From Deltaproteobacteria bacterium (GTDB lineage: Bacteria > Myxococcota_A > UBA9042 > CAIXZC01): 43,946 nucleotides of DNA. The notes below the pieces were generated by a model. It was not told the origin of the DNA, did no database searches, and saw only the letters and a program-made list of their open reading frames with translations. Below are positions 1 to 7,787 of this stretch, piece by piece. Numbering within the stretch: position 1 is the stretch's first letter; every line of letters starts with the position of its first letter. The stretch is taken from the NCBI GenBank assembly GCA_016875215.1, contig VGRX01000006.1:1-43946 (forward strand), in the 5' to 3' direction. A program made the translations under genes and the position numbers.

Positions 1-166
1 GGGGGGCCCCCGTACCTGAGAACAGGTCGAGAACGAGCGCATCCGGGATATGGTCGGAGATTATCGAGAAGAGCGATTCCCGCACGCGGTCCATGGTGGG
101 CCGCACCTCCATTCCGGAAACCGTTGAAAGTTGAACGCTCCTGAACTCACCGGCGATGATCCGCAC
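1..166 (-). CDS. rsmD: 16S rRNA m2G966 methyltransferase RsmD, N-terminal fragment cut by the window edge
   Basis: Reading leftward from a GTG at 166, an uninterrupted 55-codon frame runs to base 1. It begins MRIIAGEFRS and carries RPTMDRVRESLFSI followed by VLDLFSGTGA. These match the N-terminal RNA-binding/substrate segment (RPTxDRVRE) and the SAM-binding motif I (DLFxGxGA) of RsmD, which methylates G966 of 16S rRNA in the 30S subunit. A GGAGGT sequence lies about nine bases upstream of the GTG. The last codons (Pro-Pro after GTGA) depart from the usual GALG, possibly a poor-quality contig end. The catalytic NPPY motif lies outside the window. Divergent from the gene starting at 341. Confidence 0.8.
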   Translation of the reverse strand, partial: MRIIAGEFRSVQLSTVSGMEVRPTMDRVRESLFSIISDHIPDALVLDLFSGTGAP

Positions 167-272
167 GCCAGGCCCACCTCCTTGCAAGGTCCGTCCCTTC
201 TACCATCGAATCTCCCGGTTTGCAAGGTGGCCCTCCGGGCCTGCGCCTTTGGTGTTTCGTTGTAGCGCATCC

Positions 273-301
273 TTGACAGGGCTTGGACGCGGCGGTTATC
301 A
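273..301 (+). promoter_or_regulatory. sigma70-type promoter for the DUF4388-like/TPR gene
   Basis: A perfect -35 TTGACA (273-278) is followed after 17 bp by TTATCA (296-301). Transcription would begin near 308, about 33 bases before the ATG at 341. Confidence 0.6.
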
Positions 302-340
302 TCGCCGCGGCAGCTCAATCTGTCAGTCGCAGGGTTTCCA

Positions 341-2752
341 ATGGCGGCGCCGTTGCCCACTCTTCGCAAGTACCAGTTCTTTCAGGAGGGGTATTGCCTG
401 CGATCTCAGGGGTTCACCGGTACGCTGGAGCTCCAGGATGCCGGCGGTAGTCTCTCCGTGGTGTTCACCGGGGGCAGTCCGGTCCGGGCCTCCAGCACCG
501 AGGTCGCCCTCTCCTTCCCCGCCTTCCTGATCATGAAGCGCCGGGTCAAGAGGCCGGAGATGCGGGAACACCTCGAGGAGGCAGCCCGGCGGGGGATGAA
601 GATCGACGATCTCCTCCTGGCCATCGGCACCCTCTCCCCCAAGGACCTGCTCCGCCTCAAGCGGGAGCTGAGCCTGCACGTGTTCGCCATGGCCTTCCAC
701 AAGGATCGGGTGGGATTCCGAACCCTCCCCGGCGAGACCGGCACCGAGGATCTGCTCCACGGCCGGGAGGTGCTCGAGCTCCATGAGGGGCTGTTCCGGG
801 CCGTGGCGTTCGATCGCGACACCGACTTCCTCTCCCGGATGTTCCACGGCCATTGGGAGACCTCGCTGGTCAAGACGGCCGACTTCTACCGGTATCTCAT
901 CCAGTTCCGGTCGGTCTTCTATGGCGAGGACATCTCGGACCTCCTGCTCGAGCCGGGGGCATCGGCCCAGAAGGTCATCGATACCGCCGAGGACCGTGAA
1001 TCCGCCATCCGCCAGCTCTTTGCCCTCACCTACTCGGGGATGCTCATCTTCGAGGCCGGGGAGGACGCTGCGGCCCACACGGACACGGGCGAGGTGCTGT
1101 TCGCAGGGGAGAACGCTGCGGCAACGGAAGCCAAGACCGTGGTGATCCTCCCTCAGGAGGCGCAGCAGGCGCAGGTGACGTCGTTCCTCGGGGTGGGGGA
1201 GATCCCCTTTGCCGAGGAGGCTGTGCCGGAACCTCCGGCATCGCCGCCCAAGCCCAAATCGGACGTGGAGGCCTTCCTCGAGACGGGGTTTGCTGCCCGA
1301 TTGCCGGACGAGAAGCCCGACTTCGAGCTCGATGCTTCTCCGCCATCCCGCACCGGCGCGGGCAGCACCCGACATCGGGCCTCCGACTCTGCTCCTGCCG
1401 AAGAAGGGCCGCAGGCCGCACAGCCCGCACCGCAGACCTCCGGGCCGGTCCCGGAACGTGAGCCCGAGGCCGCCGGACCGGCCCGCACCGATGTCCCTCA
1501 GGACCAGGTTGCCGCACCGGCTCGGGGCGCAATCCCCTCCGACCCCCAGGTGACGGCGCCGGCCGGGCCGGCAGTCGCCCCGGCGCCGCCGCCCGAGAAA
1601 GCGGAGTCGACTGCGGAACAGGTCGTCGTGCCCGATCGGGACGAGGCCGCCGCCCTGGAATCCCCCCCGGCTGAAACGGATTCGGAGGATTCCACCCCCA
1701 GGGCGGGACCGGGCGGGATGCAGAGCCTTGCGGCCCTGGTGCCCGAGGCCGCGGCATCGAAGACGATGCGCATGTCCGCTGGCGACGACGACGGTGTCGA
1801 GGACCTCCTGGAAAAGGCGGTTGCTGAGGCCGAGAAGTTCACGGAGGCCGCACGGGGCACCCCCCGCGGGCCGCTGGCCGAACCCATTCCGCCCCAGGCC
1901 AGGCCGCAGGCCTCCACGTCCCGCCTGGCCCTGTCCGACCCGCCTCCGCTGCCGGACCGGGCTCCCATGCCCGAGCCCGGCACGGACGAAAGCATCGAGC
2001 GCATCCTGGAAGAGGTCTACCGCGGCATGCTCTCCCGCAACCTGTACCAGGTGCTCAACGTCACTCCGTTCACCCCCCTGTCCAGCGTCCGCGAGTCGAC
2101 ATCCCGCCTGCGGACGAAGTACTCGATCGGCCAGTTCTCACGCTACATTCTCTCGGCGCGCGCCAAGCTGCTCCTCGAGTACATCGGCCGGGAGGTCGAG
2201 AGGGCCGAGAACGTGCTGACCGAGCTGGCAGAGCGCACCGTCTACGACAACCGGGTCGGAACCGACTACGGCCAGGACCGCCGGGTTGCCCTCGCGTTCC
2301 TTTTCGATGCCGAAGAGGCCTTCCTGGCCGGCGTGGTGCTCGCGGAGCGGGGCGAGTGGGCCGAGGCCTTGCAGCGCTTCACCCGGGCAGCGGAGCTGAA
2401 CCCCCGCGACCCGGAGTACCTTGCCCGCCGAGGATGGGCAGCCTATCAGGCGCTCCGCACCGGCCAGAGCACCGACAGCTTCGCCCCCAACAAGGCCCGT
2501 AACATCCTGGAGAGGGCCCTGGCCGTCGACCCACGCCACGCACACGCCATGCTCTATCTCGCCCGTATCGAGAAGGAGATGGACAACCTGGATGTTGCCC
2601 GCACCTGGTACGAGCGTCTTCAGAAGGTCGACCCCGGCAACGAAGAGGCTGCCATCGCGCTCGAGAAGCTCCGGAGCATCACTCGGGATGGCCGCAAGCC
2701 GGAATCGATCAGCATGTGGGAGAGGTTCAAGGGGATCTTCCGCAGGAAGTAG
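341..2752 (+). CDS. DUF4388/PATAN-like, J-domain-like and TPR multidomain protein
   Basis: An 803-residue cytoplasmic protein with no signal peptide or membrane segment. Residues about 10-240 resemble the DUF4388 (PATAN) type module found in deltaproteobacterial regulators. Residues about 245-550 are a Pro/Ala/Glu-rich disordered linker. Residues about 565-640 (LYQVLNVTPFTPLSSVR onward) look like a J-domain that has lost the HPD motif needed to stimulate Hsp70. Residues about 655-795 hold TPR repeats (AEALQRFTRAAELNPRDPEY, then ERALAVDPRHAHAMLYLARI). The protein ends in the basic tail FKGIFRRK. A role as a scaffold or regulator is inferred; no catalytic motif is seen. Its last 133 bases are overlapped tail-to-tail by the gene on the other strand. 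The ribosome-binding site is weak. The domain calls are from memory of the families, so moderately sure. Confidence 0.85.
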   Translation: MAAPLPTLRKYQFFQEGYCLRSQGFTGTLELQDAGGSLSVVFTGGSPVRASSTEVALSFPAFLIMKRRVKRPEMREHLEEAARRGMKIDDLLLAIGTLSPKDLLRLKRELSLHVFAMAFHKDRVGFRTLPGETGTEDLLHGREVLELHEGLFRAVAFDRDTDFLSRMFHGHWETSLVKTADFYRYLIQFRSVFYGEDISDLLLEPGASAQKVIDTAEDRESAIRQLFALTYSGMLIFEAGEDAAAHTDTGEVLFAGENAAATEAKTVVILPQEAQQAQVTSFLGVGEIPFAEEAVPEPPASPPKPKSDVEAFLETGFAARLPDEKPDFELDASPPSRTGAGSTRHRASDSAPAEEGPQAAQPAPQTSGPVPEREPEAAGPARTDVPQDQVAAPARGAIPSDPQVTAPAGPAVAPAPPPEKAESTAEQVVVPDRDEAAALESPPAETDSEDSTPRAGPGGMQSLAALVPEAAASKTMRMSAGDDDGVEDLLEKAVAEAEKFTEAARGTPRGPLAEPIPPQARPQASTSRLALSDPPPLPDRAPMPEPGTDESIERILEEVYRGMLSRNLYQVLNVTPFTPLSSVRESTSRLRTKYSIGQFSRYILSARAKLLLEYIGREVERAENVLTELAERTVYDNRVGTDYGQDRRVALAFLFDAEEAFLAGVVLAERGEWAEALQRFTRAAELNPRDPEYLARRGWAAYQALRTGQSTDSFAPNKARNILERALAVDPRHAHAMLYLARIEKEMDNLDVARTWYERLQKVDPGNEEAAIALEKLRSITRDGRKPESISMWERFKGIFRRK

Positions 2753-3273
2753 CGCGACCACCAGCGGTCCGGTGCCAGACGCCGAATCGACGCAAAGACT
2801 CCGGCAGCCACACCCCACCCGGGCAGCGGCTGTTTGCGAGGGCACTTGAGCAGCGCGACCAGCGTCTCATCTCCGCTGGATGCGAAGAGCGCCGCCACCC
2901 GGCTGCCTGCACCCTTGAGCGTGTACTGGCCTACCGCGCATTCGTCCGGCCAGCGGATCCGTTTTCGGATGCTCCGCCGGCAGGATGGCGCAAGCTCGTT
3001 CGACCCGAAGTAGATCGACTCGTACAGGGCCGCAACCTCCGGTGCCGAGCCCCCCGGGTTCCGCTGGATCTCCAGCCGGCATCCCCCCTTGCCGTCCCGC
3101 ACGACGAGGCCGTCCGAGTACTCCTCGAGACGGCAGTCCCAGTCCTGGGGGACCTCTGCGGCCAATCCGCTGCGTACCGACATCACCGGCCGCAGGTTGG
3201 CCTTGCCGGTCACGCAATCGGCCGCTGCGGCCGGAAGCGACACGAGAAGTGCCAGCGCCCACAGTGCCGCCAA
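2620..3273 (-). CDS. Predicted secreted protein of unknown function, start uncertain
   Basis: A hydrophobic segment (LLAALWALALLVSLPAAAAD) looks like a Sec signal ending before DCVTGKANLRP. The mature part has six to seven cysteines and no family I recognise. The start is unclear. A TTG at 3273 lies just before the hydrophobic core but gives no basic n-region. A GTG at 3375 and an ATG at 3486 are in frame, but between them lie two 50-bp DNA repeats that would be translated as AGSRQCxWLCAGPSR twice. The repeats may have been inserted over the original start. The only stop is at 2620, inside the convergent gene ending at 2752, so the last 40 or so residues are antisense to that gene's tail and may reflect a lost stop. 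It follows the HEAT lipoprotein closely and is probably cotranscribed. Confidence 0.55.
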   Translation of the reverse strand: MAALWALALLVSLPAAAADCVTGKANLRPVMSVRSGLAAEVPQDWDCRLEEYSDGLVVRDGKGGCRLEIQRNPGGSAPEVAALYESIYFGSNELAPSCRRSIRKRIRWPDECAVGQYTLKGAGSRVAALFASSGDETLVALLKCPRKQPLPGWGVAAGVFASIRRLAPDRWWSRYFLRKIPLNLSHMLIDSGLRPSRVMLRSFSSAMAASSLPGSTF

Positions 3274-3288
3274 CAGCGGGGCACCCCT

Positions 3289-3425
3289 ACGGCTGGGGCC
3301 TGCGCACAGCCAGTGGCACTGCCTGCTACCCGCGGCCCGTCGCTTACGCTCCGGGTGGTGTGGCGGGCCACCCACACGGCTGGGGCCTGCGCACAACCAG
3401 CGGCACTGCCTGCTACCCGCGGCCC
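3289..3425. repeat. Two 50-bp direct repeats flanking a 37-bp spacer
   Basis: Copies at 3289-3338 and 3376-3425 both begin ACGGCTGGGGCCTGCGCACA (one base differs in copy 2) and end CTACCCGCGGCCC. I count two mismatches over 50 bp. Immediately to the right, 3430-3450 reads CTTCGCCAAGGCTTCGTAGG, which resembles the core (reverse-complemented) of the tandem repeat at 7647-7760. Confidence 0.85.
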
Positions 3426-3467
3426 ACCCTGCTTCGCCAAGGCTTCGTAGGACACGCTGCTCGCTGC

Positions 3468-4502
3468 TCACCGCTTCTTCTCCCACTCGAGGAACTGGGC
3501 ACGACTCGACAGTTTGGCACCGGTAAGCGCCTCTAGCGCCTCCCTGGATGCCCGCCGCACGCTCGGGATGCGGGAATCGAGCTGCACAGCGAGCGCTGCG
3601 AGGACCTCAGCCTCCTTGCAGCCGAGCACGGCTGCCGCCCGGATGGCTTCCTTCTTCAGGAACACGTCGTTGTGCTCGATGCACGCAGGCAGCCCGGGAC
3701 ACGCATCCGCCACGTCGAGCTCGGCCAGCGCCTCCACCGCAATCCGCGTGTAGCCCCAGTTGACGGAGCGCACCTTGCCGAGGGATATCGCATCCAGCAG
3801 GATCGGACGTCCGCCGTCGCCGCCGAGCTTCTCGACTGCAAAGGCGAGCCCGTAGCGGAATCCCGCATCCTCGCTCGGCTCCAAATCGTGAAGCCTCTTC
3901 CGCAGCCGTTCCAGCTCTCCCCGCTCCCCCAAGCGACCCAGCGCCATGGCGGCAGTGGCTCGGGCCTGCCAGTGGGAATCGTCCAGCCGCTCGACCAGGA
4001 ACGAGAGCGCTGCCGGGTCGCGGATCCGCCCCAGCAGCTCGATGATGTGGAACTTCTGGTAGCCGGGCCGCTCGAGCTTCCCGTACCGGGCGATGAGCGG
4101 CTGGACGGCGTCCGGACCCGCTGCCAGGACCTCACGCTCCGCAGGACACCCCATGACCGGGTTGCAGGAGGCCCGCTCGCTGATCTGTCCGATGGCCCGC
4201 TCGAGCGCAGCGGGATCCCGCTGCGACTTCGGGTTCCGCCTCTCCGGCGCTGCCTCGCTGCCGCGGGCATCGCCCTGCGGAGCCTTCATACCGGGTCTCC
4301 CTTCCGCCGGAACGTAACCCTGTCGGGTCTCCAGCGGGATGAGCTCCGGCTTCACCTCCACGAGGCTCGGCCCCCGGACGACCTCTTCCCGGACGGCCGA
4401 GGATCGGGGCATCTGCTCTTCGACATCCGGCGTGCGCTCCTTGCGTCGGCACCCCGCGTCCATCAGCAGGACGAGCACCAGCAGGGCAATCCGGGCGGAC
4501 AT
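3468..4502 (-). CDS. HEAT-repeat lipoprotein
   Basis: 344 residues from the ATG at 4502, chosen because it begins a lipoprotein signal (MSARIALLVLVLLMDAGC, lipobox DAGC, basic RRKER after it). An in-frame ATG at 4538 would place 12 extra residues before the signal. After a charged linker to about residue 110, HEAT/PBS-lyase-like repeats follow: ELLGRIRDPAALSFLVERLD, then AAMALGRLGERGELERLRKR, and further copies to the C-terminus (LAVQLDSRIPSVRRASREAL). These alpha-solenoids usually bind protein partners; here it would be anchored in the envelope. Lies about 50 bases after pssA in the same run. The partner is unknown. Confidence 0.8.
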   Translation of the reverse strand: MSARIALLVLVLLMDAGCRRKERTPDVEEQMPRSSAVREEVVRGPSLVEVKPELIPLETRQGYVPAEGRPGMKAPQGDARGSEAAPERRNPKSQRDPAALERAIGQISERASCNPVMGCPAEREVLAAGPDAVQPLIARYGKLERPGYQKFHIIELLGRIRDPAALSFLVERLDDSHWQARATAAMALGRLGERGELERLRKRLHDLEPSEDAGFRYGLAFAVEKLGGDGGRPILLDAISLGKVRSVNWGYTRIAVEALAELDVADACPGLPACIEHNDVFLKKEAIRAAAVLGCKEAEVLAALAVQLDSRIPSVRRASREALEALTGAKLSSRAQFLEWEKKR

Positions 4503-4551
4503 GGCAGCACCTCGTGAAGTGGTTCCTTCCGCTCTCATCCTACCCTGCAGC

Positions 4552-5298
4552 CTACTGGATTTCCACGCCTTTCCGATTGGCCCAGGTCAGGCCGACGGTC
4601 ATGTACAGGAGCGCCAGGAACAGGAGGTACTCAGGCAGCTCCCGCAGCAGGATGAGCACCGGGACGGTCACCGCGTTGAAGACGGTGAAGTAGTTGACCG
4701 GACGGGACTTGCGACGCCCGACCTTGGGAAGGTAGAGGCGCGACACCATGAGCAGCCCCAGCAGCACGAACAGCGGAGGCACGTATGGGGCCGCAACCGG
4801 GAGAAGCTCGTGCCGGCACACCACGACCAGCAGGCTCGTCATCGTCGCACCGGCAAGCGTCGTCGGAATCCCCTGGAAGAACCCCTTGAGCCCCTCCCCC
4901 GATTGTGCCGCACAGTTGAACTTCGCCAGCCGCAACGCCCCGGTCAACACGAAGAATGCCACCGGGCCGTAAACCAGCAGCCGCATCGGCCAGGCCGCAA
5001 ACGGCGACTCCGCCGACCCCAGCAGGCCGGCCCAGATCACCCCCGGCGCAACGCAGAACGTGATGAGGTCCGAGAACGAGTCGAGCTCCATGCCCATCTC
5101 GGACCCCGCCCCGAGCAGCCGGGCCGTCGTCCCATCCAGCTTGTCCAGCAGCACGCACACCATCAGCAGCCAGCCCGCCTGCTCAAACTTCCCGTGGAAC
5201 GAGAAGAAGATGCTGACCAGCCCGAGCACCAGGCTCGTGCACGTGATCGTGTTCGGAACCAGCGCACGGATTCGCTGCGTGCGGGATGTCGTTTCCAC
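4552..5298 (-). CDS. pssA: CDP-diacylglycerol--serine O-phosphatidyltransferase
   Basis: This 248-residue integral membrane enzyme makes phosphatidylserine from CDP-diacylglycerol and serine, the first step to phosphatidylethanolamine. The CDP-alcohol phosphatidyltransferase signature D-x2-D-G-x2-A-R-x8-G-x3-D-x3-D is complete at about residues 52-77 (LDKLDGTTARLLG then GMELDSFSD). The rest is a series of hydrophobic helices. The family also contains PgsA, but the PNTITCTSLVLGL start and the length fit PssA better. A GTG start is used, ten bases after the stop of the upstream membrane-protein gene, so the two are cotranscribed. No psd decarboxylase gene is seen nearby. Confidence 0.85.
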   Translation of the reverse strand: METTSRTQRIRALVPNTITCTSLVLGLVSIFFSFHGKFEQAGWLLMVCVLLDKLDGTTARLLGAGSEMGMELDSFSDLITFCVAPGVIWAGLLGSAESPFAAWPMRLLVYGPVAFFVLTGALRLAKFNCAAQSGEGLKGFFQGIPTTLAGATMTSLLVVVCRHELLPVAAPYVPPLFVLLGLLMVSRLYLPKVGRRKSRPVNYFTVFNAVTVPVLILLRELPEYLLFLALLYMTVGLTWANRKGVEIQ

Positions 5299-5308
5299 CC
5301 TGGGAGCC

Positions 5309-6646
5309 TCAGAACGTGAAGAACTTCTCCTGCTGCGCGTACTTCTCGATGATCTCCATCACCTCACTGAAGTTCAGCCCCTCTCCCGCCTGCTTCACGT
5401 CGTTCAGGTTCTGGAACATGTTGCCGAACAGGAGGCCCAGGTTCTCGACCTCCGTCTTCTTGTCCCCGCCGATCCGCTCCAGCAGCGGCATCAGGTGCGC
5501 CCGCAGATCCACCTTGAACAGGCTCTCGAACTTGGCGGTCAGAGGCTTGCCCTCCGAGTCCTTCACCTTGACCTTCCTGAACGGCTTGACGACCTGCGTC
5601 TCCTTCTTCTCGAACGTGTCGATGAGCCGCTTCTCGGTCTCCGGTTCCCCCTTGGCCGCACCGCAGATCGGGATCTCGAGCTCCATCGCGATCGGCTCGC
5701 ACAGATCCTTCGTGATGAGCTCCTTGTCCACCTCGGGAGTCCCCGATACCTCGACCTCGATCACCGGCAGGACCTGGTCCGCCTCGTTCTCCGCCTTCTT
5801 GGCGACGACGAGCACCTCCGGCTTCAGGTTCTTCGGCATCTCACCCGTCAACGTGTAGCTCTCGATGAGCTCGATGGCGACGTACAGCGCCTCGACGCGT
5901 GCCCGCAGCTTGTTGGCCCGGTCCGAGAACTCCAGCAGCTTGGCCCCGAGCTCGCTGGCATAGAGCTGCCCCTGGAGAATGGTGCCAACCGAGTACTCCT
6001 CGACGTTGGAGAGGAAGTCCTTGCAAAGCGCCTTGGCCGGCTCCAACTCCTCCTTCTTGATCTTCTCCATGTCGAAGTCGGGCGGCAGCTTGCCTTCCGA
6101 AAACAGCTTGGTCAGCACCGAGAGGTTGTTGAAGTGCTCTTCGAAGTACTTGTCGAACGTCTCGATGAAACGGGTGGTGGCATCCCGTCGGGATGCCATC
6201 TCGCGGCCCGCTGCATCGACGACTCCCTGGGTGATGTGCTCGCGCACATAGACCGCCTGGTCCACCGCCTGGTTGTGCAGGACCCGCATGCCCATGCTGG
6301 TGCCGAACTGGTAGCCGAGCCAGATCAGGACCAGGCCCACGATGGCCAGCACCACCGCCATCGCGATACGCCGGCCCAGCGGCTTGGAGGCACGGTGCGC
6401 GGCCAGCTCGATGGCTGCAAGCTCGGCATCGGAAAGCCCCTTCACCTCGGCGCCGGTCTTGCCGAAAGAGAACTTGAAGTCGTCGGCCGATGGCGCCCGC
6501 GGAGCCGCTGCCCCCGGAGCCGCGGATTCCTTGCCTGCTGCCGGCTTGGCGAGCCCCAGCTTCGCCTTGAGCGCTTCCAGGTCCGTGCCCGGCTTCCCGC
6601 CCGGGGTTCCGGCTCCACCCTTCTTTTCCTTGTCGTCAGTGCTCAC
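5309..6646 (-). CDS. Single-pass membrane protein of unknown function
   Basis: 445 residues from a GTG at 6646, picked because GGGAGGT lies seven bases upstream; an ATG at 6682 has no such site. Residues 1-90 are hydrophilic with an Ala/Pro-rich stretch. One transmembrane helix follows at about 95-117 (IAMAVVLAIVGLVLIWLGYQF). The remaining 325 or so residues are charged and mostly helical, predicted outside the cytoplasm, with no cysteine pattern, lipobox or catalytic motif I recognise. First gene of the run leading into pssA and driven by a good promoter at 6691-6718. No confident family assignment. Confidence 0.75.
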   Translation of the reverse strand: MSTDDKEKKGGAGTPGGKPGTDLEALKAKLGLAKPAAGKESAAPGAAAPRAPSADDFKFSFGKTGAEVKGLSDAELAAIELAAHRASKPLGRRIAMAVVLAIVGLVLIWLGYQFGTSMGMRVLHNQAVDQAVYVREHITQGVVDAAGREMASRRDATTRFIETFDKYFEEHFNNLSVLTKLFSEGKLPPDFDMEKIKKEELEPAKALCKDFLSNVEEYSVGTILQGQLYASELGAKLLEFSDRANKLRARVEALYVAIELIESYTLTGEMPKNLKPEVLVVAKKAENEADQVLPVIEVEVSGTPEVDKELITKDLCEPIAMELEIPICGAAKGEPETEKRLIDTFEKKETQVVKPFRKVKVKDSEGKPLTAKFESLFKVDLRAHLMPLLERIGGDKKTEVENLGLLFGNMFQNLNDVKQAGEGLNFSEVMEIIEKYAQQEKFFTF

Positions 6647-6690
6647 GTCCCGCACCTCCCTCAGTTCAAACAAGAAATGCACGGCTCACA

Positions 6691-6718
6691 AGCCTAGCAT
6701 GTCGTGCCCCCGTGTCAA
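6691..6718 (-). promoter_or_regulatory. sigma70-type promoter for the membrane protein/pssA run
   Basis: On the minus strand a perfect TTGACA (6718-6713) and TAGGCT (6696-6691) are separated by 16 bp. The predicted start near 6684 leaves a 38-base leader before the GTG at 6646. Confidence 0.6.
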
Positions 6719-6821
6719 GCGGCTTGCAATCGACGCGGCTTAATGGCAAACAATCGACATCGGCTGCCCCTCCGTTCACACTCAGCGGAGGCAAAGCCCT
6801 CCATTCATGAAAGGAGTGATG

Positions 6822-7583
6822 ATGCGCATGCGGAATCGCTTGGGAATCCTGTTGCTTGCCGCCCTGGTCTTGCTTCCCATCCGGAGCCTCTCGGCCCAGG
6901 AGAAGCTCTCGGCCGCACCGGTCCTGGACAAGCTGGACAAGGTGGCCAACGGCTTCGACGACCAGGAGATGGACATCGAAATGACCATCATCGACACGGG
7001 CGGGTCGAAGAAGAGCTACAACTTCAACATCAAGCAGAAAGGGAACGACCGCCGCCTCGTCCGCTTCCGCAGCGGCGAGATCAAGGGCATGGCTACCCTC
7101 ACCGAGGCCGCGAACCGTGCCTACGTCTACCTCCCCGGCTACAAGAAGGTGCGCCGGGTGGCCGCACACAACATGAACCAGTCGTTTGCCGGCTCCGACT
7201 TCTCCAACAGCGACATGGCCACCTCCTGCTGGAAGTGCCTCTATGACGGGACGGTCGAGAGGGAGGATGCCTCTCACTACACCCTCACCCTGACTCCGAA
7301 GAAGGGGACGGACACCGGGTATGCCAGGGTGTCGATGAAGGTCTCCAGGCAGTCGTTCCGCCAGGAAGACACGGACTACTTCAATGCCGCCGGCGACCTG
7401 GTCAAGACGTTCCGGGTATCCAACACCAGGACCTACTCCTGCGGCGTGACGCAGCCCGAGACCATCGAGATGGCCGACCCCCGCAGCGGGCACAAGACCA
7501 CGCTCACCGTCAAGGAGCTCAAGGTCAACCAGGGATTCAAGGATTCCATGTTCACGGAACGCGAGCTTCAGTGGGGAAAGTGA
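6822..7583 (+). CDS. LolA-like outer-membrane lipoprotein-sorting family periplasmic protein
   Basis: About 253 residues with a Sec signal (LGILLLAALVLLPIRSLSAQ). The mature protein is a single beta-rich domain of the LolA-like family (TP0789/PF17131 type). I recognise the pattern KQKGNDRRLVRFRSGEIKG, then TEAANRAYVYLPGYKKVRRV and FAGSDFSNSDM. Members bind lipid or lipoprotein in a hydrophobic cavity and are commonly encoded beside RND/MMPL permeases, as here. The start was set at 6822 (or 6819) because AAAGGAG at 6810-6816 is correctly spaced for it; the ATG at 6807 precedes that site. First gene of the transport operon ending at 13280. Confidence 0.85.
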   Translation: MRMRNRLGILLLAALVLLPIRSLSAQEKLSAAPVLDKLDKVANGFDDQEMDIEMTIIDTGGSKKSYNFNIKQKGNDRRLVRFRSGEIKGMATLTEAANRAYVYLPGYKKVRRVAAHNMNQSFAGSDFSNSDMATSCWKCLYDGTVEREDASHYTLTLTPKKGTDTGYARVSMKVSRQSFRQEDTDYFNAAGDLVKTFRVSNTRTYSCGVTQPETIEMADPRSGHKTTLTVKELKVNQGFKDSMFTERELQWGK

Positions 7584-7608
7584 GATGGGAGTTGGGGGTT
7601 GCGATCCC

Positions 7609-7630
7609 AGCCCCGACCACGCGGGAGGGG
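7609..7630. repeat. Single copy of the CCCCGACCACGCGGGAGGGG hairpin repeat
   Basis: The 20-base core is at 7611-7630, 27 bases after the stop of the LolA-like gene. It can fold as GCCCC/GGGGC with a tandem G-A internal mismatch, then CC/GG closing an ACGC loop. Identical cores occur at 10241-10362 and, inverted, at 14066-14268. Confidence 0.85.
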
Positions 7631-7646
7631 CCCCATGGATATGCCG

Positions 7647-7760
7647 TGGGCAGCCTGCCACGCCGTAGCCTTGGCGGAGGCGGGTGGGCAGCCTGCCACG
7701 CCGTAGCCTTGGCGGAGGCGGGTGGGCAGCCTGCCACGCCGTAGCCTTGGCGGAGGCGGG
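7647..7760. repeat. Three exact tandem copies of a 38-bp repeat
   Basis: Copies occupy 7647-7684, 7685-7722 and 7723-7760. Each starts TGGGCAGCCTGCCACGCCGT and contains AGCCTTGGCGGAGGCGGG. They fill the gap between the LolA-like and barrel genes, immediately right of a hairpin core copy. The GTAGCCTTGGCGGAGGCGGG part resembles the GAAGCCTTGGCGAAGCAGGG sequence at 3430-3450 on the other strand. Confidence 0.95.
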
Positions 7761-7787
7761 TAGGTGCAACGGGCACGGAGAAACGGA

